From Castellaniella daejeonensis (GTDB lineage: Bacteria; Pseudomonadota; Gammaproteobacteria; Burkholderiales; Burkholderiaceae_B): a stretch of DNA of 64,000 nt. Position 1 is the first letter of the stretch; each line of letters starts with the position of its first letter. The stretch covers positions 620,001 through 684,000 of the forward strand of contig NZ_BAAAFN010000015.1 in the NCBI RefSeq assembly GCF_039523555.1, in the 5' to 3' direction. Shown one piece after another: positions 33,951-43,755 of this stretch. The position numbers and the translations under genes were made by a program. The notes under the pieces were generated by a model that ran no database searches, was not told the DNA's origin, and saw only the letters and a list, made by a program, of their open reading frames with translations.

Positions 33951-35314
33951 GCGCTCTGGACGTACTGCAGAAATTTTCCACGGACGCGCTGTCGCCCGAC
34001 CTCGGAGGCGATCCCTCCCGCAGCATGATTTTCCACGGCCGCCACATCCAGCCGCAGATCCTGGCGGACCTGGACGGCAACAACTGGGGCATCCGCGACT
34101 ACATGGCGCGCGGCGGCTACGAAGCCCTGAAGAAAGTCCTGTCGGGCATGACGGCCGACGACGTGATCGCCGAGCTCAAGGCCTCGAACCTGCGCGGCCG
34201 CGGCGGCGCGGGCTTCCCGACGGGCCTGAAATGGTCCTTCATGCCGCGCAACATTCCCGGCCAGAAATACGTCGTCTGCAATTCCGACGAAGGCGAGCCC
34301 GGTACCTTCAAGGACCGCGACATCCTGCGCTACAACCCGCACGCCGTGATCGAAGGCATGATCATCGGCGGCTTCGCGATGGGCGCGTCGGTGGGCTACA
34401 ACTACATCCACGGCGAGATCTTCCAGATCCACCAGCGCTTCGAGCAGGCCCTGGAAGAAGCCCGCGAGGCAGGCTTCCTGGGTGAAAACATCCTGGGTTC
34501 GGGCTTCAGCTTCCAGCTGCACTCGCACCATGGCTTCGGCGCCTACATCTGCGGCGAGGAAACCGCGCTGCTGGAATCCCTGGAAGGCAAAAAGGGCCAG
34601 CCGCGCTTCAAGCCGCCGTTCCCGGCCAGCTTCGGCCTGTACGGCAAGCCCACCACGATCAACAACACCGAGACCTTCGCGGCCGTGCCGTGGGTGATCC
34701 GCATGGGCGCCCAGGCCTACGCCGATCTCGGCATCGAAAAGGCGGGCGGCACCAAGATCTTCTCGGTCTCGGGCGACGTCGAACGCCCCGGCAACTACGA
34801 AATCCCGCTGGGCACGCCGTTTTCCAAGCTGCTCGAACTGGCGGGCGGGGTGCGCGGCGGGCGCAAGCTCAAGGCCGTGATCCCCGGGGGGTCTTCGGCC
34901 CCGGTGCTGCCGGCCGACATCATGATGCAGACCAACATGGACTACGACTCGATCGCCAAGGCCGGCTCCATGCTGGGCTCGGGCGCGGTGATCGTCATGG
35001 ACGAGACCCGCTGCATGGTCAAGTCGCTGATGCGCCTGTCGTATTTCTACTTCGAGGAATCCTGCGGCCAGTGCACGCCCTGCCGCGAGGGCACCGGCTG
35101 GCTGTACCGCATGATGAACCGCATGGAACACGGCCAGGGCACGATGGAAGACATCGAAACCCTGGACTCCGTGGCGCACAACATGATGGGGCGCACGATC
35201 TGCGCCCTGGCCGATGCGGCCGCCATGCCCGTGCGCAGCTTCATCAAGCATTTCCGCGACGAATTCGTGCACCACGTGGACCACAAGGACTGCGTGGTTG
35301 CCAAGTATCTGTAG
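33947..35314 (+). CDS. nuoF: NADH-quinone oxidoreductase subunit F
   Basis: 455 residues. Holds FMN, the NADH site and the N3 [4Fe-4S] cluster. Glycine-rich NADH/FMN motifs are LRGRGGAGFPTGLKW and CNSDEGEPGTFKDRDIL. The cluster motif is ESCGQCTPCREGTGW. AYICGEETALLESLEG is also typical. Confidence 0.97.
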   Translation: MSALDVLQKFSTDALSPDLGGDPSRSMIFHGRHIQPQILADLDGNNWGIRDYMARGGYEALKKVLSGMTADDVIAELKASNLRGRGGAGFPTGLKWSFMPRNIPGQKYVVCNSDEGEPGTFKDRDILRYNPHAVIEGMIIGGFAMGASVGYNYIHGEIFQIHQRFEQALEEAREAGFLGENILGSGFSFQLHSHHGFGAYICGEETALLESLEGKKGQPRFKPPFPASFGLYGKPTTINNTETFAAVPWVIRMGAQAYADLGIEKAGGTKIFSVSGDVERPGNYEIPLGTPFSKLLELAGGVRGGRKLKAVIPGGSSAPVLPADIMMQTNMDYDSIAKAGSMLGSGAVIVMDETRCMVKSLMRLSYFYFEESCGQCTPCREGTGWLYRMMNRMEHGQGTMEDIETLDSVAHNMMGRTICALADAAAMPVRSFIKHFRDEFVHHVDHKDCVVAKYL

Positions 35315-35328
35315 GGTCAGGACACGCC

Positions 35329-37659
35329 ATGGTAGAACTCACCATCGACGGGCTTAAGGTCGAAGCCGCAGAAGGCAGCATGGTCATCCAGGCTGCCCAT
35401 GCGGCGGGCCTGTACATCCCCCATTTCTGCTATCACAAGAAGCTCAGCATTGCCGCCAACTGCCGCATGTGCCTGGTCGAGGTCGAAAAGGCCCCCAAGG
35501 CCCTGCCGGCCTGTGCCACGCCCGTCACCAACGGCATGGTGGTGCACACCCGCTCGCCCAAGGCCATCGACGCCCAGCGCGCGGTGATGGAATTCCTGCT
35601 GATCAATCACCCGCTGGATTGCCCGGTCTGCGACCAGGGCGGCGAATGCCAGCTGCAGGATCTGGCCGTGGGCTACGGCGAATCGGCCTCGCGCTACAAG
35701 GAACCCAAGCGCGTGGTCTTCCACAAGTCCATGGGGCCGCTGATCTCGGCCGAGCAGATGCAGCGCTGCATCCACTGCACCCGCTGCGTCCGCGTGGGCC
35801 AGGAAATCGGCGGTTACATGGAAATCGGCATGCTGAACCGGGGCGAGTTCTCCGAGATCACCACTTTCGTGGGCGAGGCCGTGGAATCCGAGCTGTCGGG
35901 CAACATGATCGACGTCTGCCCGGTGGGCGCGCTGCTGTCCAAGCCCTTCAGCATGAGCGCCCGCACCTGGGAACTGGCGCGCCGCCGCTCGGTCAGCCCG
36001 CACGACAGCGTGGGCGCCAACCTGGTGGTGCAGACCAAGATGGACCGCGTGCTGCGCGTGGTGCCCTTTGAAAACGAGCCGGTCAACGAATGCTGGATCA
36101 GTGACCGCGACCGCTTTTCCTACGCCGGCCTGTATGTCGAGGACCGCCTGCAGCACCCGATGGTGCGCGGCTGCGACGGCCAGTGGCACGAAGCCTCCTG
36201 GTCCGACGCGCTGCAGTCGGTGGTCACCGGCCTCAAGCAGGTGCGCGAGGATGGCGGCGGCGCCCAGATCGGCGCGCTGGCCACCGAAACCGCCACGCTC
36301 GAAGAACTGGCATTGCTGGCGCGCCTGACGCGCGCCCTGGGTTCGGACAACATCGACTTCCGCCTGCGCGGCGACGGTGCGGCCTTTGATGCCGTGCGCA
36401 CGGGCGCGCCCTGGCTGGGCATGCCGATCGCCGACCTGAACGCCCTGGACCGCACCCTGGTGGTCGGCTCCTTCCTGCGCAAGGATCATCCGCTGCTGGC
36501 GCAGCGCCTGCGCCAGGCCGCCAAGCGGGGCATGCAGCTGTCCCTGGTGGACAGTGTCGCGGCCGACCCCCTGGTGCCGGTCACCGGCCGCATCACGGTC
36601 AAACCGTCGGCCCTGGCATCCGCCCTGGCCGAAATCGCCGTCGCCCTGGCCGAAATCAAATCCCAGCCCGTGCCCGAGGGCCTGTCCGGCGTCCAGCCGG
36701 GTGAATCCGCGCGCGCCATCGCCGCCAGCCTCGCCTCCGGCGAGCAGGTCGCGGTGCTGATGGGCAACCTGGCCCTGTCCGACGACCAGGCCGCGCAGCT
36801 GGCAGCCAACGCCCAGGCGATTGCCCAGCTGGCAGGTGGCCGCTTCGGCTTCCTGACTCCCGGCGGCAATACCGTGGGGGGTTACCTGGCGGGGGCCGTG
36901 CCGGCCAACGGCGGCCTGGATGCCCGCCGCATGCTGGGCGGCGAGCCGCTCAAGGCCTATCTGGTGCTGCATGCCGAACCGCGCCTGGACAGCGAGCTGG
37001 GCGAGCGCGCCGTGCGCGCGCTGCAGGGTTCCGCCATGGCGGTGGCCTTCACGGCCTTCCGTTCGGCGGCCGAGGACTGGGCCGACGTGATGCTGCCGAT
37101 TGCGCCCTTCACCGAAACGTCCGGCACCTTCGTCAATGCCGAGGGCCGCGTGCAGAGCTTCAAGGGCGTGGCCGCCCCGGTGGGCGACACCCGCCCGGCC
37201 TGGAAGGTCCTGCGCGTCCTGGGCAACCTGATGGATCTGCAGGGATTCGACGACGAGACCTCGGAATCGGTGCGCGATACCGTGATGGTGGGCGGCCTGG
37301 ATGGCCGCCTCTCCAACGAGATCCGCCTGGCGCCGGCCGCGCCGGCGCCGGCCGCCGGCCTGGAACGCGTGGCCGAGCTGCCCATCTACCGCACCGACGC
37401 GCTGGTGCGCCGTTCGCAGCCGCTGCAGGAGCACATCAATTCCGCGCCGCCGAGGGCGGCAATGAATGCCGCCACGCTGCAGGCGCAGGGCCTGGCGGCC
37501 GGGGACACCGTGCGCGTGTCCACGGCCCACGGCTCCGCCGAGCTGGAAGCCGTCCTGGACGATACGGTGGCCGACGGGGCCGTGCGCATCGCCGGGGCCT
37601 TTGAACAGACCGCCGCCCTGGGCATCGGCTCGGGCGCAATCCAGGTGGAGCGTTGCTAA
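35329..37659 (+). CDS. nuoG: NADH-quinone oxidoreductase subunit G
   Basis: 776 residues from ATG 35329. The N-terminal ferredoxin domain has [2Fe-2S] ligands in HFCYHKKLSIAANCRMCLVE and LPACATPV. Next is the His-Cys3 cluster in LDCPVCDQGGECQLQDL, then RCIHCTRCVRVGQEIGG for N4/N5. The C-terminal molybdopterin-oxidoreductase-like domain is degenerate, as usual. The stop overlaps the nuoH start (TAATG). Confidence 0.96.
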   Translation: MVELTIDGLKVEAAEGSMVIQAAHAAGLYIPHFCYHKKLSIAANCRMCLVEVEKAPKALPACATPVTNGMVVHTRSPKAIDAQRAVMEFLLINHPLDCPVCDQGGECQLQDLAVGYGESASRYKEPKRVVFHKSMGPLISAEQMQRCIHCTRCVRVGQEIGGYMEIGMLNRGEFSEITTFVGEAVESELSGNMIDVCPVGALLSKPFSMSARTWELARRRSVSPHDSVGANLVVQTKMDRVLRVVPFENEPVNECWISDRDRFSYAGLYVEDRLQHPMVRGCDGQWHEASWSDALQSVVTGLKQVREDGGGAQIGALATETATLEELALLARLTRALGSDNIDFRLRGDGAAFDAVRTGAPWLGMPIADLNALDRTLVVGSFLRKDHPLLAQRLRQAAKRGMQLSLVDSVAADPLVPVTGRITVKPSALASALAEIAVALAEIKSQPVPEGLSGVQPGESARAIAASLASGEQVAVLMGNLALSDDQAAQLAANAQAIAQLAGGRFGFLTPGGNTVGGYLAGAVPANGGLDARRMLGGEPLKAYLVLHAEPRLDSELGERAVRALQGSAMAVAFTAFRSAAEDWADVMLPIAPFTETSGTFVNAEGRVQSFKGVAAPVGDTRPAWKVLRVLGNLMDLQGFDDETSESVRDTVMVGGLDGRLSNEIRLAPAAPAPAAGLERVAELPIYRTDALVRRSQPLQEHINSAPPRAAMNAATLQAQGLAAGDTVRVSTAHGSAELEAVLDDTVADGAVRIAGAFEQTAALGIGSGAIQVERC

Positions 37660-38732
37660 TGGACTGGCTGAACACCCTCAACGCCTTCGGCGCCGGCCTG
37701 ATCGGCGAGACCCCCTGGCTGGTGGTCTGGACGCTGGTGAAGATCGTCGTCATCGCCGTGCCCATCATCCTGTGCGTGGCCTACCTGACGTACTGGGAAC
37801 GCAAGATGATCGGCGCCATGCACGTGCGCCTGGGGCCCACCCGCGTGGGCTACCGCGGCCTGCTGCAGCCCTTCGCCGACGTGTTCAAGCTGCTGACCAA
37901 GGAACTGATCGTTCCGTCCAAGGCCAACCGCGTGCTGTACATCCTGGCCCCCGTGGTCACGCTGATGCCGGCGCTGGCGGCCTGGGCCGTGATCCCCTTC
38001 CAGCCGGAAGTGGTCCTGGCCGACGTCAATGCGGGCCTGCTGTTCATCCTGGCCATCACCTCGATCGAGGTCTACGGCATCATCATGGCCGGCTGGGCGT
38101 CGAACTCGAAGTACGCGCTGCTGGGGGCGCTGCGCGCTTCGGCGCAGATGGTGTCCTACGAACTGGGCATCGGCTTCGTCATGGTCACGGTGCTGCTGGT
38201 GTCGGGCACGCTCAACCTGTCGGGCATCGTCGAGGGCCAGGGCGTCGGCTATTTCGCCGGCATGGGCCTGAACTTCCTGTCCTGGAACTGGCTGCCGCTG
38301 CTGCCGCTGTTCGTGATCTACGTCGTGTCCTCGGTGGCCGAGACCAACCGCCACCCCTTCGACGTGGTGGAAGGCGAATCGGAAATCGTGGCGGGCCACA
38401 TGGTGGAATATTCCGGCATGGGCTTCGCGCTGTTCTTCCTGGGCGAATACGCCAACATGATCCTGCTGTCCGCGATGGCTTCGATCATGTTCCTGGGCGG
38501 CTGGGCCGCGCCGCTGGACTTCGCGCCCTTCACCTGGGTGCCGGGCTGGCTGTGGCTGGGTCTGAAGACTTTCGTGGTGGTGTCCATGTTCATCTGGTTC
38601 CGCGCAACGTTCCCGCGCTACCGCTATGACCAGATCATGCGCCTGGGCTGGAAGGTCTTCATTCCCCTGACGGGGATCTGGCTGGTGGTGGTGGCGATCT
38701 GGATGCAGACGCCCTGGAACATCTGGCAGTAA
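37659..38732 (+). CDS. nuoH: NADH-quinone oxidoreductase subunit H
   Basis: 357 residues, eight or so transmembrane helices. Links the peripheral and membrane arms and helps form the quinone chamber. Conserved pieces are TYWERKMIGAMHVRLGPTRVG, GLLQPFADVFKLLTKE and VAETNRHPFDVVEGESEIVAG, the acidic loop at the quinone site. Confidence 0.97.
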   Translation: MDWLNTLNAFGAGLIGETPWLVVWTLVKIVVIAVPIILCVAYLTYWERKMIGAMHVRLGPTRVGYRGLLQPFADVFKLLTKELIVPSKANRVLYILAPVVTLMPALAAWAVIPFQPEVVLADVNAGLLFILAITSIEVYGIIMAGWASNSKYALLGALRASAQMVSYELGIGFVMVTVLLVSGTLNLSGIVEGQGVGYFAGMGLNFLSWNWLPLLPLFVIYVVSSVAETNRHPFDVVEGESEIVAGHMVEYSGMGFALFFLGEYANMILLSAMASIMFLGGWAAPLDFAPFTWVPGWLWLGLKTFVVVSMFIWFRATFPRYRYDQIMRLGWKVFIPLTGIWLVVVAIWMQTPWNIWQ

Positions 38733-38742
38733 GGGGTACGAG

Positions 38743-39231
38743 ATGGAAGCGATCAAGGATTTCTTCGGCAGCCTGATGCTGAAGGAAATGCTCGAAGGCA
38801 TGCGGCTGACGGGCAAATACTTCTTCAAGCGCAAGATCACGCTGCGCTACCCGATGGAGAAGACGCCGGCCTCGCCGCGGTTCCGCGGCCTGCATGCGCA
38901 GCGCCGCTACGCCAACGGCGAGGAACGCTGCATTGCCTGCAAGCTGTGCGAAGCCGTCTGCCCGGCCCTGGCCATCACGATCGAGTCGCACCAGCGTGAA
39001 GACGGCACGCGCCGCACCACGCGCTACGACATCGACCTGGCCAAGTGCATCTTCTGCGGCTTCTGCGAAGAAGCCTGTCCCACGGACGCCATCGTGGAAA
39101 CGCACCTGCATGAATACCATGGCGAGAAGCGCGGCGACCTGTACTACACCAAGGACATGCTGCTGGCCGTGGGCGACCGCTACGAGTCGGAAATCGCGGC
39201 CCGCCGCGCCGCCGACGCGCCCTACCGTTGA
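38743..39231 (+). CDS. nuoI: NADH-quinone oxidoreductase subunit I
   Basis: 162 residues. Carries two [4Fe-4S] clusters (N6a, N6b) with ferredoxin motifs ERCIACKLCEAVCPALAI and KCIFCGFCEEACPTDAI. The N-terminal amphipathic helices dock on NuoH. Confidence 0.97.
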   Translation: MEAIKDFFGSLMLKEMLEGMRLTGKYFFKRKITLRYPMEKTPASPRFRGLHAQRRYANGEERCIACKLCEAVCPALAITIESHQREDGTRRTTRYDIDLAKCIFCGFCEEACPTDAIVETHLHEYHGEKRGDLYYTKDMLLAVGDRYESEIAARRAADAPYR

Positions 39232-39247
39232 TGCCGGGATACCGACC

Positions 39248-39874
39248 ATGAGTTTCGATACCGTTCTGTTCTACCTGCTGGCCATCGTGCTGGTCGTGGC
39301 GGCGTTCCGCGTCATCACGGCCACCAGCCCCGTGACCGGCGTGCTGCACCTGATCCTCACCTTCTTCACCGCGTCCATGATGTGGATGCTGATCCAGGCG
39401 GAATTCCTGGCGCTGGTGCTGGTGATCGTCTATGTCGGCGCCGTGATGGTGCTGTTCCTGTTCGTCGTCATGATGCTGGACATGCGCACCGAGGGCCTCA
39501 AGCAGGGCCTCAAGGTCTACCTGCCGCTGGGCCTGACCATCGGCGGGATCATGGTGCTGGAAATGGCTTTCGTGCTGCTGCGTTCCTGGGGCGACGCCCC
39601 GGCGCTGCCCGTGCCGGCCGATGATTTCGACAACACCCTGGCGCTGGGCACGGCGATGTACACCCAGTATGCCTACGCCGTCGAGATCGGCGGGGTGGTG
39701 CTGCTGGTGGGCATGATCTGCGCCATTGCGCTGACCCTGCGCAAGCGCGGCGACTACAAGCGGACCGATCCCGGCAAGCAGGTGCGCGTGCGCGCCGCCG
39801 ACCGGGTGCGGCTGGTGAGCATGCCTGCGCAGGTCGAGACGGCCGATGCGCAATCCGAAGGAGCCCAAAAATGA
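39248..39874 (+). CDS. nuoJ: NADH-quinone oxidoreductase subunit J
   Basis: 208 residues, five membrane helices. The conserved TM3 pi-bulge region reads AEFLALVLVIVYVGAVMVLFLFVVMML. The hydrophilic C-terminal tail is charged (DRVRLVSMPAQVETADAQ). The stop overlaps the nuoK start (ATGA). Confidence 0.95.
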   Translation: MSFDTVLFYLLAIVLVVAAFRVITATSPVTGVLHLILTFFTASMMWMLIQAEFLALVLVIVYVGAVMVLFLFVVMMLDMRTEGLKQGLKVYLPLGLTIGGIMVLEMAFVLLRSWGDAPALPVPADDFDNTLALGTAMYTQYAYAVEIGGVVLLVGMICAIALTLRKRGDYKRTDPGKQVRVRAADRVRLVSMPAQVETADAQSEGAQK

Positions 39875-40179
39875 CCATAGGCCTGAGCCATTACCTGATC
39901 GTCGGGGCGATCCTGTTCGCCATGGGCGTGTTCGGCTTCTTCCTGAACCGCCGCAACCTGATCGTGCTGCTGATGTCGATCGAGCTGATCCTGCTGGCGG
40001 CCAACATGAACTTCGTCGCCTTTTCCATCGGGTCGGGCGACCCCGCCGGGCAGATCTTCGTGTTCTTCGTGCTGACCGTGGCCGCCGCCGAAGCCGCCAT
40101 CGGGCTGGCGATCCTGGTGCTCCTGTTCCGTAATCTCAGCACCATCAACGTCGACAAGCTCGACCAGCTGAAGGGGTAG
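39871..40179 (+). CDS. nuoK: NADH-quinone oxidoreductase subunit K
   Basis: 102 residues, three helices. Contains the membrane glutamates of the proton path in LLMSIELILLAANMNFVAFS and VAAAEAAIGLAILVLLFR. Overlaps nuoJ by 4 bp. Confidence 0.96.
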   Translation: MTIGLSHYLIVGAILFAMGVFGFFLNRRNLIVLLMSIELILLAANMNFVAFSIGSGDPAGQIFVFFVLTVAAAEAAIGLAILVLLFRNLSTINVDKLDQLKG

Positions 40180-40186
40180 TCAAGCC

Positions 40187-42244
40187 ATGTCCGCACAGAA
40201 TCTGTATCTCTTGATCGCGCTGGCGCCGCTGGCCACCGCCGTGGTCGCCGGCCTCTTCGGCACGGGCTTCCTGGGGTCGTGGCTGGGGCGCCGCGGCTCC
40301 CACATGCTGACCATCCTGGGGGTGGCGGTTTCCTTTGCCGGCTCGCTGCTGGTCCTGCAGCAGGTGCTCGACGGCCAGACCTTCGAAGGCACGGTCTACA
40401 CCTGGTCCCTGATCGGTTCGGTCAAGTTCGAGATCGGTTTCCTGATCGATCCGCTGACGGCGCTGATGATGGTGGTGGTGACCTCGGTGTCGCTGATGGT
40501 GCACGTCTACACCATCGGCTACATGTCCGATGATCCGGGCTACCAGCGCTTCTTCTCGTACATCTCGCTGTTCACGTTCTCCATGCTCATGCTGGTGATG
40601 TCGAACAACATGCTGCAGCTGTTCTTCGGCTGGGAAGCCGTGGGCCTGGTGTCCTACCTGCTGATCGGCTTCTACTACGGCCGCCCGTCCGCGGTGTTCG
40701 CCAACCTCAAGGCCTTCATGGTGAACCGGGTGGGCGACTTCGGCTTCGTGCTGGGGATCGGCCTGCTGTACGCCTACACCGGCAGCCTGAACTACGCGGA
40801 AGTCTTCGCCCAGGTCGAACGTCTTTCCGGCCTGCTGTTCCCGGGCACCGAGTGGCACCTGCTGACCGTGACCTGCCTGGCGCTGTTCGTGGGCGCCATG
40901 GGCAAGTCCGCCCAGGCGCCGCTGCACGTCTGGCTGCCCGATTCCATGGAAGGCCCGACGCCGATTTCCGCCCTGATCCACGCCGCCACGATGGTGACGG
41001 CCGGGATCTTCATGGTGGCCCGCTTTTCGCCCGTGTTCGAGATGTCGCCCACGGCGCTGTCCGTGATCATCGTGATCGGCGCCATCGGCGCGCTGTTCCT
41101 GGGCATCCTGGGCGTGGTGCAGAACGACATCAAGCGCGTGGTGGCCTATTCCACGCTGTCGCAGCTGGGCTACATGACGGTGGCGCTGGGCGCGTCGGCC
41201 TACCCGGTGGCCATCTTCCACCTGATGACGCACGCCTTCTTCAAGGCGCTGCTGTTCCTGGGCGCGGGCTCGGTGATCCTGGGCATGCACCATGACCAGG
41301 ACATGCGCCACATGGGCGGCCTGCGCAAGTACATGCCGGTCACCTGGATCACCATGCTGATCGGCACGCTGGCCCTGGTGGGCACGCCGTTCTTCTCGGG
41401 CTTCTATTCCAAGGAACACATCATCGAGGCCGCTGGCGCCGCCAATGTCTGGGGGGCAAGTTTCGCCTACTACGCCACGCTGTGCGGCGTGTTCGTGACC
41501 TCGCTGTATTCCTTCCGCCTGTACTTCCTGGTCTTCCACGGCAAGGAACGCTTCGACACCGTGCATGGGCCGGCCCACGTCCACCACGACGAAGGCCGCA
41601 CCCTGGCGGCCCATGGGCACGACGCGCACGGCGATCACGGCCACGACGATCATCATGGCGGCGGCCTGCCCAAGGAATCCCCCTGGGTGGTGACGCTGCC
41701 GCTGGCGCTGCTGGCGGTGATGTCGGTGGTCGCGGGGGTGTGGTTCATCGACCCGCTGCTGTTCGACGGCTACTTCGGCCAGGCCATCACGGTGGCGTCC
41801 CACCATCCGGCCATGGCCGAGCTGGCCCACGAATGGCACGGCTGGGTGGCCTTCGCGCTGCACGGCTTCACTTCGGTGCCGTTCCTGCTGCTGCTGGCCG
41901 GCTTCGTGGTCGCCTGGTACTGCTGGCTGGTGAACCCGTCGGTGCCCGCCGCGCTGGCGCGCAGCCTGGCGCCGGTCTACCGCCTGCTGGACAACAAGTA
42001 CTACTTCGACTGGTTCAATGAGAACGTCATCGCCCGCTTTGCCCGCGCCCTGGGACGCGGCCTGTGGCAGGGCGGCGACCGTGGCCTGATCGACGGGCTG
42101 ATCATCAACGGCAGTGCGCGCCTGGTGGGGGCTGCGGCTTCCGCGGCCCGCCTGCTGCAGTCCGGCTACATCTATCACTACGCCTTCGCCATGATCATCG
42201 GCATCATGGTGTTTCTCACTTTCTTCGTCTTGATGGTTCACTGA
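40187..42244 (+). CDS. nuoL: NADH-quinone oxidoreductase subunit L
   Basis: 685 residues. Distal antiporter-like proton-pumping subunit with the long lateral helix at the C-terminus. Core motifs are FFGWEAVGLVSYLLIGFYYGR, MGKSAQAPLHVWLPDSMEGPTPISALIHAATMV and DIKRVVAYSTLSQLGYM. A His-rich loop (about residues 460-490; HVHHDEG, HDAHGDHGHDDHHGGG) could bind metal. The stop overlaps the nuoM start (TGATG). Confidence 0.97.
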   Translation: MSAQNLYLLIALAPLATAVVAGLFGTGFLGSWLGRRGSHMLTILGVAVSFAGSLLVLQQVLDGQTFEGTVYTWSLIGSVKFEIGFLIDPLTALMMVVVTSVSLMVHVYTIGYMSDDPGYQRFFSYISLFTFSMLMLVMSNNMLQLFFGWEAVGLVSYLLIGFYYGRPSAVFANLKAFMVNRVGDFGFVLGIGLLYAYTGSLNYAEVFAQVERLSGLLFPGTEWHLLTVTCLALFVGAMGKSAQAPLHVWLPDSMEGPTPISALIHAATMVTAGIFMVARFSPVFEMSPTALSVIIVIGAIGALFLGILGVVQNDIKRVVAYSTLSQLGYMTVALGASAYPVAIFHLMTHAFFKALLFLGAGSVILGMHHDQDMRHMGGLRKYMPVTWITMLIGTLALVGTPFFSGFYSKEHIIEAAGAANVWGASFAYYATLCGVFVTSLYSFRLYFLVFHGKERFDTVHGPAHVHHDEGRTLAAHGHDAHGDHGHDDHHGGGLPKESPWVVTLPLALLAVMSVVAGVWFIDPLLFDGYFGQAITVASHHPAMAELAHEWHGWVAFALHGFTSVPFLLLLAGFVVAWYCWLVNPSVPAALARSLAPVYRLLDNKYYFDWFNENVIARFARALGRGLWQGGDRGLIDGLIINGSARLVGAAASAARLLQSGYIYHYAFAMIIGIMVFLTFFVLMVH

Positions 42245-43743
42245 TGGCTAGCGAAATGGCGTCCTCTACACTCCCCTGGCTGACCCTCTCGATCTTCGTC
42301 CCGATCTTCTTCGGGCTGCTGGTGCTGCTGATCGGCCGGGACGACAATCCGGGTCCGGCCCGGGTGTTGTCGCTGGTCGGCTCCATCGCCGGGCTGCTGG
42401 TGACCATCCCCCTGTACACCGGTTTCGATCCCGGCACGGCCGACATGCAGTTCGTCGAAAAGGCGCCGTGGATCGAGGCCTTCAACCTCAACTACCACCT
42501 GGGGATCGACGGCATCTCGGTGTGGTTCGTGCTGCTGACGGCCTTCATCACCATCATCGTGGTGCTGGCCGGCTGGGAAGTCATCAAGTCGCGCGTGGCC
42601 CAGTACATGGCCGCCTTCCTGATCCTGTCGGGCCTGATGGTCGGGGTGTTCTGCGCCCTGGACGGCATGCTGTTCTACGTGTTCTTCGAGGCGACCCTGA
42701 TCCCGATGTACATCATCATCGGCGCCTGGGGCGGACCGAACCGCGTGTACGCCGCCTTCAAGTTCTTCCTCTACACCCTGATGGGTTCGCTGCTGACCCT
42801 GATCGCCTTCATCTACCTGTGGCACGCCTCGGGCGGGTCCTTCGATGTGGCGACCTGGCACAAGCTGCCCCTGAGCTACACCGAGCAGGTCTTCATCTTC
42901 GTGGCGCTGCTGGCCGCCTTCGCGGTCAAGGTGCCGATGTGGCCGGTGCACACCTGGCTGCCGGACGCCCACGTCGAGGCGCCCACGGGCGGCTCCATCG
43001 TGCTGGCGGCGATCATGCTGAAGCTGGGCGCCTACGGCTTCCTGCGTTTCTCGCTGCCGATCGCGCCCGACGCTTCGCACAGCCTGGCGGGCCTGATGAT
43101 CGCACTGTCGCTGATCGCGGTGATCTACATCGGCCTGGTCGCCATCGTCCAGGACGACATGAAGAAGCTGGTGGCGTATTCGTCCGTGGCGCACATGGGC
43201 TTCGTCACCCTGGGCTTCTTCCTGTTCAACGTCACCGGCATGGAAGGCGCCATCATCCAGATGATCTCGCACGGCTTCGTGTCGGGCGCCATGTTCATGT
43301 GCATCGGCGTCATGTACGACCGCCTGCACACGCGCCGCATCGACGCCTATGGCGGGGTGGTGCACCGCATGCCGCGCTTCGTCACGTACTTCGTGCTGTT
43401 TTCCATGGCCAACGCGGGCCTGCCGGGCACCAGCGGCTTCATCGGCGAATTCACGGTGATCCTGGGCGCGGTGCAGTACGACTTCTGGATCGGCCTGCTG
43501 GCCGCCACGGCGCTGATCTGGGGCGCGGGCTATTCCCTGTGGATGGTCAAGCGCGTGGCCTTCGGGCCCGTGGCCAACGAGCAGGTCGACGGCATGTCCG
43601 ATCTGTGCAGCCGCGAGTTCCTGATCCTGGGCCTGCTGGCCATCCTGACGCTGTTCATGGGCATCTATCCCAAGCCCTTCACGGACCTGATGCATCCTTC
43701 GGTGCAAGCCTTGCTGCAGCACGTGTCCATCTCGAAACTGTAG
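42244..43743 (+). CDS. nuoM: NADH-quinone oxidoreductase subunit M
   Basis: 499 residues, antiporter-like subunit. Has LNYHLGIDGISVWFVLLTAF, FFEATLIPMYIIIGAWGG with the key Glu, VKVPMWPVHTWLPDAHVEAP and MKKLVAYSSVAHMGFVTLG. Start at ATG 42244, coupled to nuoL. Confidence 0.97.
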   Translation: MASEMASSTLPWLTLSIFVPIFFGLLVLLIGRDDNPGPARVLSLVGSIAGLLVTIPLYTGFDPGTADMQFVEKAPWIEAFNLNYHLGIDGISVWFVLLTAFITIIVVLAGWEVIKSRVAQYMAAFLILSGLMVGVFCALDGMLFYVFFEATLIPMYIIIGAWGGPNRVYAAFKFFLYTLMGSLLTLIAFIYLWHASGGSFDVATWHKLPLSYTEQVFIFVALLAAFAVKVPMWPVHTWLPDAHVEAPTGGSIVLAAIMLKLGAYGFLRFSLPIAPDASHSLAGLMIALSLIAVIYIGLVAIVQDDMKKLVAYSSVAHMGFVTLGFFLFNVTGMEGAIIQMISHGFVSGAMFMCIGVMYDRLHTRRIDAYGGVVHRMPRFVTYFVLFSMANAGLPGTSGFIGEFTVILGAVQYDFWIGLLAATALIWGAGYSLWMVKRVAFGPVANEQVDGMSDLCSREFLILGLLAILTLFMGIYPKPFTDLMHPSVQALLQHVSISKL

Positions 43744-43755
43744 GCCGGAAACACT

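Noticed and set aside
41575..41665. His-rich stretch in NuoL as a separate metal-binding gene or frameshift
   Set aside because: It is an in-frame loop of NuoL with conserved helices on both sides; loops of this kind vary within the family.
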